Source of the DNA: Bacillus sp. SA1-12
GTDB lineage: Bacteria; Bacillota; Bacilli; Bacillales; Bacillaceae
DNA length: 64,000 bases
Direction of reading: 5' to 3'
Assembly: GCF_000981385.1 (NCBI RefSeq)
Contig: NZ_LATZ01000024.1
Coordinates: 1 to 64,000, forward strand
The notes beneath the pieces are model-generated. The model ran no database searches and was not told where the DNA came from. It was given only the letters and a program-made list of their open reading frames with translations. The stretch's first letter is position 1, and the number at the start of each line of letters is the position of its first letter. The position numbers were made by a program, and so were the translations under genes. Of the stretch, positions 45,535 to 55,292 are shown piece after piece.

Positions 45535-45839
45535 CTTAAAAGCCTCCCTTGCTTTTGATCATAGTTAGTCAGTAATGTTGAAAAGTAATTGTTGAAAAAT
45601 TTTTACTAAAGACTGTGGTTCTTTAAATAAGGGGTTTTAAATTTGTCTGTTGCTTTCTGTTACAGGCGTACGCCTTCCGCTCCAATCATCAGGCAGCTAA
45701 CAACAGAGAAGTGTTTGTTAACATAAGGAACCTTGCCTTCAAGTAGAATAAGGTTAATATTACTTCCTTGTGATATTCACCAACAAAGCTTGCAAAAACT
45801 GTCTTTTAAATTCAAGTGAGTGTGAACCATTTATTTTGA
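45535..45839. other. Intergenic region, no gene seen
   Basis: 305 bases between the NIF3-family gene and uxuA. A GC-richer stretch at 45660-45700 (GTACGCCTTCCGCTCC) resembles dispersed intergenic repeats of Bacillus, but no palindrome, promoter or terminator is clear. Confidence 0.35.
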
Positions 45840-46634
45840 TCATAAAAATTGAATAGGATTCTTTTCGGAAATAAAGTGAACAGGAATACTTGGGAATAAG
45901 GACTTCATTCCTTCTGCAAGATGCTTCATTCCTGGTTCCTCACTGGCGGCATGTCCAATAAGAATGGCTGCCTTCTTTCTGTTTTGTTCATGCGCATCTC
46001 GAATGTATTCAGGAGTTTCCCACTCAGGACCTTCACCATAAAGAATCAAATCAAGATTTTCTTGTTGGATTAATGGAATGGTCAGGTCCCCTCCGCCTCT
46101 GTATCCTGCTAACAATCCAATCCGAGTGCATCTTAATGACAAATCACCAATTACACGGACAAACGAAATTCCCAGCTTTTCTTTTATATACTCTGCAATT
46201 TCCTTAACGGTCATTGAAGGAATTGTCAGGATAGCAGATGTTGGATGATGCTTTTCGATCGATGCATTCCAATCTAATTCCTGAATGAGTCCCTCCATAA
46301 TGCCATCAGGCTGATACTTATGAACGTAATCGTGAAACCGGTAAATCGCAACACCCGATTGCTCAATAAACCTTCTTTTTTCCATGTATACCGGATCCTC
46401 TTTCAAATGCTCTCCATTCTCTTGATGACTGTAAAAGATCCCTTCATGGCTAATAATTAAATTTGCTCCTAAATCTATTGCATGCTGAAGAACATCGTGT
46501 GATGCTACGAATGTAACGATTATTCCTTTCACTTCTGTGGAAGGATCCCCAAATAAAAGCTTATCAACGGTTGTTTCAAGCTTGTTAACAGGTTCCATTA
46601 ATTTATCCAGCACATCTTGAATTTTGATGGTCAT
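45840..46634 (-). CDS. NIF3-family (DUF34) metal-binding protein
   Basis: A 264-residue cytoplasmic protein of the NIF3/YqfO superfamily. Metal-ligand segments are visible: NLIISHEGIFY near 75-85 and IGHAASEEPGMKHLAEG near 225-240. The family has been called GTP cyclohydrolase type 2-like and a metallochaperone; its reaction is unresolved. Unlike the housekeeping copy beside rpoD, this one lies in a sugar-import operon, 36 bases after the DUF624 gene, suggesting a sugar-linked hydrolase role. The start was set at ATG 46634 behind GGGAG. Confidence 0.85.
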   Translation of the reverse strand: MTIKIQDVLDKLMEPVNKLETTVDKLLFGDPSTEVKGIIVTFVASHDVLQHAIDLGANLIISHEGIFYSHQENGEHLKEDPVYMEKRRFIEQSGVAIYRFHDYVHKYQPDGIMEGLIQELDWNASIEKHHPTSAILTIPSMTVKEIAEYIKEKLGISFVRVIGDLSLRCTRIGLLAGYRGGGDLTIPLIQQENLDLILYGEGPEWETPEYIRDAHEQNRKKAAILIGHAASEEPGMKHLAEGMKSLFPSIPVHFISEKNPIQFL

Positions 46635-46669
46635 ATTGATCAACTCCCTAACAGATGCACTTCTCTTTG

Positions 46670-47365
46670 CTAATTTTCAGAAGTTTTCTTTAAAAAGTTC
46701 ATTTCTATATCCCCAAGCATTTCTTTCATATTGAGCATCATAAGGAATGCAATGATACTCGCTGTGAAGACAATGAAAAAATCTGTTGTCATAACGGTTA
46801 GAAAACCGACAATAAATAGAATCAACAAATTCCCAAACGTATTCTTAAATTTCATAAAGCTATAATAAACGGATAGCTTCCAAACATCCCTGACCCTGAA
46901 TTTATAACGAGAATTAATGATAAGAACGTTTAAGCAAAGCGTCGTCCAAACGATCGTAAGGATGAAGATAACAATGGATAAGATTTGACTTGTTTCAGAT
47001 GCTGACTGGCGGAGATATTGTAAATCTACTAATAAGATGAAGTAGACAATGAGTATTGGCAGCCACACAGAAAAAGTATCTTTGATGTTTTTTCTATAAC
47101 CATAGAAAAAATCTCGTGTCGGTGATAACTCTTTTGTTCTTACTAGCTTTTCCATCGAATAACATAGCGCTGCTATCGCCGGTCCTGTTGGGAGTAACGC
47201 TAAAAAGTAAACGATAATATTAGAGAAAGAGGGTTTTAATGTCATAAAGAAAAAGATAAACAGACTATTCGTTAAGATGAAATAAATATTGGTTATTAGC
47301 AGCCAATATATATAGTTTGTTGCGATAAATAAGATCCCTTGACCAAATTCCTTTTTTTCTTCCAT
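46670..47365 (-). CDS. DUF624 membrane protein (YesL-like)
   Basis: A 231-residue integral membrane protein with five to six spans. This family is almost always found with CUT1 importers and two-component systems in Bacillus and Paenibacillus (YesL), yet has no known biochemical role; assistance to the importer or signalling is inferred. The start is ATG at 47365 (nine bases after GAGGGTG) or ATG at 47371. It follows the binding-protein gene after a hairpin. Confidence 0.85.
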   Translation of the reverse strand: MEEKKEFGQGILFIATNYIYWLLITNIYFILTNSLFIFFFMTLKPSFSNIIVYFLALLPTGPAIAALCYSMEKLVRTKELSPTRDFFYGYRKNIKDTFSVWLPILIVYFILLVDLQYLRQSASETSQILSIVIFILTIVWTTLCLNVLIINSRYKFRVRDVWKLSVYYSFMKFKNTFGNLLILFIVGFLTVMTTDFFIVFTASIIAFLMMLNMKEMLGDIEMNFLKKTSEN

Positions 47366-47399
47366 GATCATTCACCCTCTTTTTCTTAACTAGTAAAAT

Positions 47400-47432
47400 C
47401 AGGCTGCCCCTTCCTTCTTGAAGGGACAACCT
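47400..47432 (-). terminator. Probable terminator or stabiliser after the binding-protein gene
   Basis: AGGTTGTCCCTTC pairs with GAAGGGGCAGCCT (two mismatches). The T-rich tail is short (GATTTTAC), so read-through into the DUF624 gene is likely. Confidence 0.55.
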
Positions 47433-47443
47433 AACTTGTTTTA

Positions 47444-49075
47444 CTATTTAGACTTTTTATACTCTTGGTACGTTTTATTCGCAACATCTAAATATTGCTG
47501 TAACCCTTGACCTTCTAATTCTTTAACAAATGCGTCAAATTCACTTAAATCACGCTCACCTAAGATGAACTTCAGTGTGTTTTGATCTGTATAATCTTTA
47601 AGCGGTGTGCTTAATAATGTAACCTGTTCTCTATCTTCTACTGTATATGGAATTGGAGGCTCTGCCGGAATCGTTGTTTTTGTTTTTGCCATATCTTCTT
47701 GGAATTTGATTTCTTCCTCACTAAACATTGAGTGTAAGAGCTCTGTTGTTCCGCCATATGCAAATACACCGCCAGAGAATCCGTAGTCAACACGTAAATC
47801 CTTCGTACCAGCCGGATTTAAACCATTATAATTGACGTCGTCTACTAATTTTCTTACACCGTCAGTTTTCATGTAGGTTGTTCCTTCAACACCCCATTTT
47901 GCAAACTCTTGGCCTTCATCACTATAATACAGCCAGTCAATAAATTGCAGAATCGCTTCGAAGTTCTCGCTTTCTTTTGCCTTTGCAGAGATCATAACGC
48001 CATTTTCTAATCTAGAACCTGACATAAGCTGACCTGCAGGGCCGCCTGGGACCGTAATTTTTGCAATCGAGTAATTTCCTTTACCTAAGTTTTTATCCAT
48101 GTCCGCTCTGTGTAAAACAACTGTTTGTGAATTACCGTTAATAATAAAGGATTTACCAGTAACAAATTTTTGAATCGCTTGATCATCTTCTTGTGTGAAG
48201 CTTTCTTTATCTAATAATCCCTCTGAAACTAACTTATTAAAATAAGTTAACATTTCTTTATATTCGTTCGTCGTAGGTGCATAGACAAATTCATCTTTTG
48301 ATTCATCATATTTTAAACCATTTCCAAAACCCCAGCCAGCTTTTGTACCAAATCCTGTAGCAGCAATATTCAGTGTACTAAGGAAAGTGAATCGATCGGA
48401 GAACGGTGTAACATCCGGGTACAATTCTTTTAACTTTTTCATCGCTGCATATAATTCATCCCACGTTTTTGGAATCGCAATATTATGCTTTTCAAAAATA
48501 TCTGCACGGACAATCAGGGTATAATCTGGCCAAACCTCTTCATGTAAACCTGGAAGCAAATAGAATTTGCCATCATTTTGACGTAAGCCTTCTAACTCAT
48601 CTTCCAGCTTCCATTTTTCCACTTTATCTTTAAAATGCGGCATCTTATCAATATAATCACTGATTGGCAAAATAGCTCCGGAAGATACAAATGCTGACTC
48701 TTCCCCAGGATATGTTTTAGGGATAATTAACGGAGCGTCACCTGAACTAATTAACAAACTTCTTTTTTGTGAATAGTCACTCAGCGGGACAATCGTAGGT
48801 TTCAGTGTAACATTTGTGGTTTCCTTGATTTTATCCCATAACAACCAATCTTTTTTATATGGATAAGTTGGCTGATCCATGTACAGAATTGGTAATTCAA
48901 ATTCTTCCCCAGCTTTAAAGGTATCTCCAACTCCATATTCTTTCATTGCACTTTTGGATGGTTTGATTTCGGTGCTTTCACTTCCAGTTTCGTTACTGGA
49001 ACAACCTGCAATAACCATCACAAATACAACTAGTAAAGTAAAAACAGACATCAACCTTTTAGAAGCATGTTTCAT
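47444..49075 (-). CDS. Sugar ABC transporter binding lipoprotein (LplA/YtcQ type)
   Basis: A large (543-residue) extracellular binding lipoprotein with lipobox VIAGC and an acidic Ser/Glu-rich linker. The fold from about 60 to the end resembles LplA/YtcQ, which bind complex or uronic-acid oligosaccharides in Bacillus. Motif-like segments: YTLIVRADIFEKHNIAIPKTW and FAKWGVEGTTY. A GGGGAGG site precedes the ATG. The upstream genes encode the matching permeases; the substrate is inferred only broadly as a plant-type oligosaccharide. Confidence 0.92.
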   Translation of the reverse strand: MKHASKRLMSVFTLLVVFVMVIAGCSSNETGSESTEIKPSKSAMKEYGVGDTFKAGEEFELPILYMDQPTYPYKKDWLLWDKIKETTNVTLKPTIVPLSDYSQKRSLLISSGDAPLIIPKTYPGEESAFVSSGAILPISDYIDKMPHFKDKVEKWKLEDELEGLRQNDGKFYLLPGLHEEVWPDYTLIVRADIFEKHNIAIPKTWDELYAAMKKLKELYPDVTPFSDRFTFLSTLNIAATGFGTKAGWGFGNGLKYDESKDEFVYAPTTNEYKEMLTYFNKLVSEGLLDKESFTQEDDQAIQKFVTGKSFIINGNSQTVVLHRADMDKNLGKGNYSIAKITVPGGPAGQLMSGSRLENGVMISAKAKESENFEAILQFIDWLYYSDEGQEFAKWGVEGTTYMKTDGVRKLVDDVNYNGLNPAGTKDLRVDYGFSGGVFAYGGTTELLHSMFSEEEIKFQEDMAKTKTTIPAEPPIPYTVEDREQVTLLSTPLKDYTDQNTLKFILGERDLSEFDAFVKELEGQGLQQYLDVANKTYQEYKKSK

Positions 49076-49190
49076 TTCTCTTCCTCCCCTTTGTATCTAT
49101 TTATTTATTAGAAAAGCGTTAGCTCCATTTCAGTTTCTGCCAACGAATATCACTATACGCTTATCCTCCTGAGTATCATTACCCCTGACT

Positions 49191-50060
49191 TTACTTAACA
49201 GATCCCAGCATGACGCCTGAAACAAAGTACTTTTGCACAAACGGATATACTGTCAAAATTGGTAAAATCGTAAGTACCATCGTCACCGATTTTATGTTTG
49301 ATGAAATTTGCGTTAAGTTATCTGCAGATGTAGCTCCTGCTGAAGTACCCCCAGTAACACCGGCAATCAAGTTTCTAAGATAGATTGTAACTGGAAATAA
49401 CTCTTTTTGATCGAGATATAGGAAGGCTGGAAACCATGAATTCCAGTGTCCTACTGCATAGAAAAGGACCATTGTTGCAAGAACTGCCTTACTGAGCGGC
49501 AAGATGATTTTTAATAGAATGCCATACGTATTCAAACCATCGATTGATGCGGCTTCTTCCAGCTCCTCGGGCATATTTTCAAAGAAGGATTTCATGATGA
49601 GCATGTTATAGATGCTGATTGCACCCGGAATTACGATGGCCCACATTGTATTATCAAACCCTAAGCTATTAATCAATACATAGTTTGGGATTAATCCGCC
49701 GTTAAAGAACATGGTAAAGACAGCAAAAAGTGTTAAAAATCTGCGGCCAACCAATCGTTTTTTTGATAAGGCATAGGCAAAGATCGTTGTTAAAAACATT
49801 GAGATGACTGTTCCTACAACTGTATAAACCACTGTATTTTTATAGTTGATCCAAAACATTTCATCTTTGGCTACTGTTTTATAAGTTTCAATATTAAAGC
49901 CCTTTGGAAGCAAATTAACCTTACCGGCATTGATATAGGCTTCACTGCTAAAAGATTGGGCAATAACATTTAAAAATGGATAAAGCGTGCAAAAGACAAT
50001 AACAAGCAAGATAATTGTATTGAACACCTTAAAAATCTTATATTGAGCAGATTCCTGCAT
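49191..50060 (-). CDS. Sugar ABC permease (LplC/YtcP type)
   Basis: A CUT1 permease of 289 residues with six spans. The EAA loop is EEAASIDGLNTYGILLKII, and the end KYFVSGVMLGSVK is typical of the LplC/YtcP branch. The start was set at ATG 50060 with TAGGAGGTG upstream; GTG at 50069 overlaps that site. Directly after the LplB-type permease gene. Confidence 0.93.
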   Translation of the reverse strand: MQESAQYKIFKVFNTIILLVIVFCTLYPFLNVIAQSFSSEAYINAGKVNLLPKGFNIETYKTVAKDEMFWINYKNTVVYTVVGTVISMFLTTIFAYALSKKRLVGRRFLTLFAVFTMFFNGGLIPNYVLINSLGFDNTMWAIVIPGAISIYNMLIMKSFFENMPEELEEAASIDGLNTYGILLKIILPLSKAVLATMVLFYAVGHWNSWFPAFLYLDQKELFPVTIYLRNLIAGVTGGTSAGATSADNLTQISSNIKSVTMVLTILPILTVYPFVQKYFVSGVMLGSVK

Positions 50061-50072
50061 GAAAGCCACCTC

Positions 50073-51041
50073 CTACCATAGACTTCTTTCTGTTAGCTTC
50101 CGCGAAATACCGTTTGCAGTTAAAACTAAGATCAATCCAATAATAGATTCGAATAAACCAATCGCTGTCGCATAACTGAAGTTACTTGATTCAAGACCGA
50201 CACGATATAAATAAGTAGAAATAACATCTGAAGTTTCATAGGTTAATGGATTATACAAAAGCAGGATTTTCTCAAAACCTACAGCCATAAAGCTGCCGAT
50301 ATTTAAGATTAACAATGTCACAATGGTTGGAAGGATCCCTGGAATGGTGATATGTAGTGTTTGCTTCCAGCGATTCGCTCCATCCATTTTTGCAGCTTCA
50401 TAGAGGGATTCATCAATCGTTGTTAGCGCTGCCAAATATAAAATGGCTCCCCAGCCCATTCCTTGCCATATCTCTGAGCTAATATAGATGGTTCTAAACC
50501 ATTCAGCTTGCTGAATAAAGTTAATTTTCTCTCCTGTAAAGAACTCAACAATCGCATTAATCGAACCATTGATAGCCGTCAATTGAAGAATCATCCCGGC
50601 AACAATAACAATCGATAAGAAGTGCGGCAAATAGGATGCGGTTTGAACAAATTTCTTAAATTTTTTCGATTTCACTTCATTTAACAACAAAGCAAAGATA
50701 ATTGGCATTGGAAAGCAAAACAATAAGGTTAGTCCGCCCATTATGAGGGTATTCGTGAATACCTTCCAGAACGTCGGGTCATTAATAAACATCTTGAAAT
50801 AGTGAAAGCCGACCCATGCTTCTCCATAAATATTGCCGCCTGGAATAAATCTTCTAAAAGCAATAACATTCCCAATCATTGGACCATATTTAAAAATCAC
50901 TAAGTAAATAATAGGCAAAATCAACAATGAGTAAAGCTGCCAATCCTTACGTATTACTGTCGCCATTCTGGATAGCTTACTTGTTTTCGCTTCTTTCAAT
51001 ACTTGCGCATTGCCAGCCTTTCCAATTTTAACTTCCTCCAT
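50073..51041 (-). CDS. Sugar ABC permease (LplB/YteP type)
   Basis: First gene of the second importer operon. A 322-residue CUT1 permease with a basic cytoplasmic N-terminus and six spans; the EAA loop is EAAKMDGANRWKQTLHITIP. ATG follows GGGGGGC. A cre-like operator lies 57 bases upstream. Like the first importer, the operon lacks an ATPase gene. Confidence 0.93.
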   Translation of the reverse strand: MEEVKIGKAGNAQVLKEAKTSKLSRMATVIRKDWQLYSLLILPIIYLVIFKYGPMIGNVIAFRRFIPGGNIYGEAWVGFHYFKMFINDPTFWKVFTNTLIMGGLTLLFCFPMPIIFALLLNEVKSKKFKKFVQTASYLPHFLSIVIVAGMILQLTAINGSINAIVEFFTGEKINFIQQAEWFRTIYISSEIWQGMGWGAILYLAALTTIDESLYEAAKMDGANRWKQTLHITIPGILPTIVTLLILNIGSFMAVGFEKILLLYNPLTYETSDVISTYLYRVGLESSNFSYATAIGLFESIIGLILVLTANGISRKLTERSLW

Positions 51042-51522
51042 ATTAGCCCCCCTGACTTTAATTAATAATTAAATCTTGCACTTTTATTTCCACCCTATTA
51101 AAACGCTTACAAATTAGGGACAAAAAACAGTAAACTAAGAGATTAACACCAGTAGAAATTATAATATTAGTATGGTAGTTTTTATTTACTTTTACTCCCA
51201 CATATAGTAGTTTAATAACTAACAGTTGCACATTAGATGTACTAGTATGGTAACTATGTTTATATAATAAACTAAGTTTTCTCTTTATTCAATACATTTC
51301 TTTTACTTTTTTTACAGAAATGACACAACATGGCGGAAGTTGTCGATTTTTGTTAAACAAATTGATTGAAACTTCGTATTTAAAGAGGTGATACACGCAA
51401 AGAAAAACCAATATTTTACTGTATTAATCACAATGTACTGCCCCACTAAAATCATCAGTGTCAGTCTTCATAGATTTTCAGAGCCTTTCCAAAAAAATAA
51501 GAAGAAAGCGAGTATACGAAAT
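51042..51522. other. Divergent control region between importer and GH2 gene
   Basis: About 480 AT-rich bases that must hold both promoters. The cre-like site at 51098 is the only operator recognised. AAAGAGGTGATAC near 51381 looks like a ribosome site but is not followed by a good start codon. Confidence 0.45.
51098..51111 (-). promoter_or_regulatory. Cre-like operator before second importer
   Basis: On the minus strand TGTAAGCGTTTTAA matches the CcpA consensus except at its 3' end. It lies 57 bases before the permease start, in the expected promoter region. Confidence 0.6.
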
Positions 51523-54500
51523 ATGAATAAGAAAATTCTTTTTAATGATGGCTGGGAATTTGCAAAAAGCAGTTTAGAAGTAACTGATCATACAGCTTTG
51601 CCCTTTAAACCTGTGGATATTCCTCACGATTGGCTAATCTATCAAACATTAAATCTATATGAAAACAGTATTGGCTGGTATCGTAAGCGCTTTACTTTGC
51701 CTGAGGCGGCCAAGAAAATTCTGTTGTATTTTGATGGAGTGTATATGGATTCCTCCCTATTTGTAAACGGGCAATATATTGGCGAATGGAAATACGGCTA
51801 TTCCTCGTTTGAACATGAAATCACAGATGCACTTGTTGAAGGGGAAAATGAAATTCTTGTAAAAGCAGTGTTTCAAAGCCCTAACAGCAGATGGTACTCG
51901 GGAGCTGGCATTTACCGGAATGTCTGGCTAAAGACGCAAGATATAAATCATATTGTGACAGATGGGATTTACATTTCAACCAGCCAACAGGACAGCTGTT
52001 GGCTGGTTGAGATCGACACAGACATAAACATCGATGAAGAAGTACAACTATTACACACCCTCATGTATAAGGACCAATTGATTGCGAGTACTTTTGAGAG
52101 GGTATTTCCAGGAGATACATCACGTTCTATTAATCAGCAAAGGCTTTTTGTAGATAACCCCTTGCTATGGAGCACTGAGGAACCTGCTCTTTATCAATTG
52201 ATAACCGAATTGGTTATCGTCGATCAAGCGACAAATAAAAGAGGAAAAGAAATTGAAACGATCACACAAAATATCGGCTTTAGAAAAGTAACGCTGGATC
52301 CTACTCTAGGTTTTCTTTTAAATGATAAAAGAATGAAATTAAATGGTGTTTGCGAGCATCATGATTTAGGAGCCTTGGGAGCTGCCTTTAATAAAACAGC
52401 CTTAAAAAGAAGATTTGAAATTTTAAAAGATATGGGTGTTAACGCGATCCGGACTGCTCACAATATGCCAGCAAAGGAACTGATGGATTTAGCAGATGAG
52501 ATGGGAATGCTTGTCGTTTCCGAAGCGTTCGATATGTGGGAACGATCAAAAACGCCATATGATTATGCAAGATTCTTTAAGGATTGGGCTCATATTGATG
52601 TAAAAAGCTGGGTGATGCGTGATCGAAATCATCCGAGTTTGATCATGTGGAGCATTGGAAATGAAATTTATGATACCCATGCAGATGAAAGAGGTCAAGA
52701 GGTATCAAAAATGCTAATGGAGTATGTACGACAATTTGATCCGAAAGGAAATGCAAGCGTGACCATAGGTTCGAACTATATGCCATGGGAAAATGCGCAA
52801 AAATGCGCGGATCTTGTGAAGGTTGCGGGCTATAATTATGCCGAAAAATATTATCAAAAGCATCATGAGGAGCATCCCGATTGGATTATCTATGGCAGTG
52901 AAACCTCATCTGTCGTACAAAGCAGAGGGATCTATCATTTCCCATTTGAAAAATCGATTCTTGCAGATGATGACGAGCAATGCTCTGCACTTGGGAATAG
53001 TACGACAAGCTGGGGGGCAAAGTCAGCTGAAGCATGTATTCTAGCAGAAAGAGATACCCCCTTCTCTCTTGGTCAATTTCTTTGGACCGGCTTTGACTAT
53101 ATCGGTGAACCGACGCCTTATCATACAAAGAACTCTTATTTTGGACAAATTGATACAGCTACTTTTAAGAAGGATTCCTATTACATTTATCAAGCAGCCT
53201 GGACAGATTACAAGACAAAGCCAATGGTTCATATTTTCCCATATTGGGATTTTAATAAAGGACAGATGATTGATGTTCGCGTATGTTCAAATGCGCCAAA
53301 GATTGAACTGCAATTTAATGGGGACACAATTGGAACCTATGATATTGACCATGAACATGGAACACAGCTTGTTGGCTGGTGGAAAATCCCGTATGAAGAA
53401 GGAGAATTAAAAGCGATTGCCTATGATGAGAATGGGAGCGTTATCGCAACTGATAGGAAGAAATCTTTCAAAGACGCAAAGAAGATTTGTTTGCAGGTAG
53501 ATAAAGAACAACTTATTGCAGATGGTCAGGACTTAATTTTTGTCGAAATTTCCATGCAGGATGAAGATGGAAATCCTGTCGAAAATGCGAACAATCGAGT
53601 TCATGTTAATGTGTCAGGTTCAGGCCGTCTTATCGGACTTGATAATGGGGATAGTACTGATTATGACCCTTACAAAGGATTATCCAGACGATTATTCAGC
53701 GGCAAGTTAATGGCCATTATCGCTGGAACCTTAGAACCTGGAAAGATTCAAATTGAAGTCTCCTCTAAAGGATTTGAAAGCACAACCGCTGAATTTGAAT
53801 CTCTTCCTGTAAAGGATCCTATAGTTGGGATGACGGCATATATGGAAAATCAAGATTTACCTTGTGAGATGGGAATCAAGGAAGAAATCCCGCTGCGTAA
53901 AATCGAATTGATCAGCGATACAGGACAAGTATTTAATGAAACAACAACGGAAATGTATGTAAGCGTAAAATTACATCCGGAAACGACTTCCTATCAAGAT
54001 GTTGCGTGGAGTGTCGTCAATGATGCAGGTATTGAGTCAAATATCGCCAAGGTCGAAGCAATGGGCCATATAGCGAAAATATCGGCATTAGGTGATGGCG
54101 AGTTTCGACTTCGTTGTACAAGTAAAAACGGCAGCGATAAAACGAAACTCATCTCCCAATTAGAATTTCAGGCAGTTGGCCTGGGTACAGCCTACAAAGA
54201 TCCATATGGGTTTATTTCTGCAGGACTGTATGATTATAGTAAAGGTGAGGTAGGAAACGGGAACGAAAGGGGCGTTGCAACGAGCAGAGATGGCGAAACA
54301 CAGGTAGGCTTTCATGATATCGACTTTGGTCCATATGGATCTGATACGATCACCATTCCAATCTTCACCTTAACGAGTGAACCGTATTCTCTGCAAATCT
54401 GGGAGGGAATGCCTGATGAAGACGGAAGTGAATGTCTAGCAGATGTGATGTATCAAAAGGAATCAAAGTGGAATGTGTATCAGGAAGAAACCTATCACCT

Positions 54501-54954
54501 ATCAAAAAGACTGAAAGGAATTACTTCGATCTGTTTCGTTCTTCAGCAAAAGGTCCATATAAAAGGTTTTTCCTTTGAAAGAAAAAATCGGGCCTTTGCG
54601 CAAAATAACGCGGCTGACTGTGACCACATCTATGGTGATACATTTAAACTGGCTGAAAGCCGTGTTGAAGGAATAGGAAATAATGTTTCATTAGAATTAG
54701 AAGAGATGGATTTTACAAACGAGGGTGCTTCAAAACTTATTATTTACGGCCGATCGCCTATAGATAAAAATACCCTTCACATCCGTTTTGCCAGCAATGA
54801 GGGGGAAACAAATCAATTAATTGAATTTGCGTATTCAGAAGAATACGCAGAGCGTGTATTTGAATTAGACAAAATAACTGGAGTCCAAAAGGTGACCTTC
54901 ATCTTCCTGCCAGGAAGCAACTTTGATTTTGGCTGGTTCCGATTTGAGAAGTAA
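51523..54954 (+). CDS. Glycoside hydrolase family 2, large intracellular enzyme
   Basis: A GH2 glycosidase of about 1143 residues. The sugar-binding and Ig-like domains (about 1-290) are followed by a TIM barrel at about 290-600 with the acid/base E381 in SIGNEIYD and the nucleophile E460 in YGSETSS. C-terminal parts include a DUF4982-like domain, an Ig-like domain starting near LIADGQDLIFVEIS, and further beta domains. There is no signal peptide, so it acts on imported sugars, presumably supplied by the divergent importer. Specificity (beta-galactosidase, glucuronidase or other) is not fixed. The ATG at 51523 is chosen from family N-termini; the ribosome site is poor and an in-frame GTG at 51388 exists. 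A strong terminator follows. Confidence 0.9.
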   Translation: MNKKILFNDGWEFAKSSLEVTDHTALPFKPVDIPHDWLIYQTLNLYENSIGWYRKRFTLPEAAKKILLYFDGVYMDSSLFVNGQYIGEWKYGYSSFEHEITDALVEGENEILVKAVFQSPNSRWYSGAGIYRNVWLKTQDINHIVTDGIYISTSQQDSCWLVEIDTDINIDEEVQLLHTLMYKDQLIASTFERVFPGDTSRSINQQRLFVDNPLLWSTEEPALYQLITELVIVDQATNKRGKEIETITQNIGFRKVTLDPTLGFLLNDKRMKLNGVCEHHDLGALGAAFNKTALKRRFEILKDMGVNAIRTAHNMPAKELMDLADEMGMLVVSEAFDMWERSKTPYDYARFFKDWAHIDVKSWVMRDRNHPSLIMWSIGNEIYDTHADERGQEVSKMLMEYVRQFDPKGNASVTIGSNYMPWENAQKCADLVKVAGYNYAEKYYQKHHEEHPDWIIYGSETSSVVQSRGIYHFPFEKSILADDDEQCSALGNSTTSWGAKSAEACILAERDTPFSLGQFLWTGFDYIGEPTPYHTKNSYFGQIDTATFKKDSYYIYQAAWTDYKTKPMVHIFPYWDFNKGQMIDVRVCSNAPKIELQFNGDTIGTYDIDHEHGTQLVGWWKIPYEEGELKAIAYDENGSVIATDRKKSFKDAKKICLQVDKEQLIADGQDLIFVEISMQDEDGNPVENANNRVHVNVSGSGRLIGLDNGDSTDYDPYKGLSRRLFSGKLMAIIAGTLEPGKIQIEVSSKGFESTTAEFESLPVKDPIVGMTAYMENQDLPCEMGIKEEIPLRKIELISDTGQVFNETTTEMYVSVKLHPETTSYQDVAWSVVNDAGIESNIAKVEAMGHIAKISALGDGEFRLRCTSKNGSDKTKLISQLEFQAVGLGTAYKDPYGFISAGLYDYSKGEVGNGNERGVATSRDGETQVGFHDIDFGPYGSDTITIPIFTLTSEPYSLQIWEGMPDEDGSECLADVMYQKESKWNVYQEETYHLSKRLKGITSICFVLQQKVHIKGFSFERKNRAFAQNNAADCDHIYGDTFKLAESRVEGIGNNVSLELEEMDFTNEGASKLIIYGRSPIDKNTLHIRFASNEGETNQLIEFAYSEEYAERVFELDKITGVQKVTFIFLPGSNFDFGWFRFEK

Positions 54955-54970
54955 ATAGAGTTACTATCCA

Positions 54971-55012
54971 AAAAATGCATTAGGAGGTATTCTGCCTCCT
55001 AATGCATTTTTT
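54971..55012. terminator. Terminator of the GH2 gene
   Basis: AAAAATGCATTAGGAGG pairs perfectly with CCTCCTAATGCATTTTT around an 8-base loop; T and A flanks allow use in both directions. Confidence 0.92.
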
Positions 55013-55030
55013 GATCCTTGTCTAGGGTGT

Positions 55031-55178
55031 CACCGAAAAGAAATATCCGCTGAAAATGAGGAAGTTGCGCTGAAAAAAGAACAGGGCGCTGAAAGATAGG
55101 CCGAACTCGCTGAAAAAATGGTCTAATCCGCTGAAAAGTTGTACAGGGTCGCCGAAAAGTTCTGTCATGCGCTGAAAT
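55031..55178. repeat. Short tandem repeat, CGCTGAAA every 17-21 bases
   Basis: CGCTGAAA or its variant CGCCGAAA/CACCGAAA begins at 55031, 55048, 55068, 55087, 55108, 55129, 55150 and 55170. The 10-13 bases between are not conserved. It lies between converging genes. An open frame across it (55022-55303) only translates the repeat and is rejected. Confidence 0.85.
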
Positions 55179-55292
55179 AATTGCTTATCGATGATTTTCG
55201 GATTATATCTGCGAGATTCCCTCTTTTCAGCTCCTTTCCCATTTTGCCCTGCCAATAAATAAATATTGTGGCCAGAACAACAAATTTTCTTA

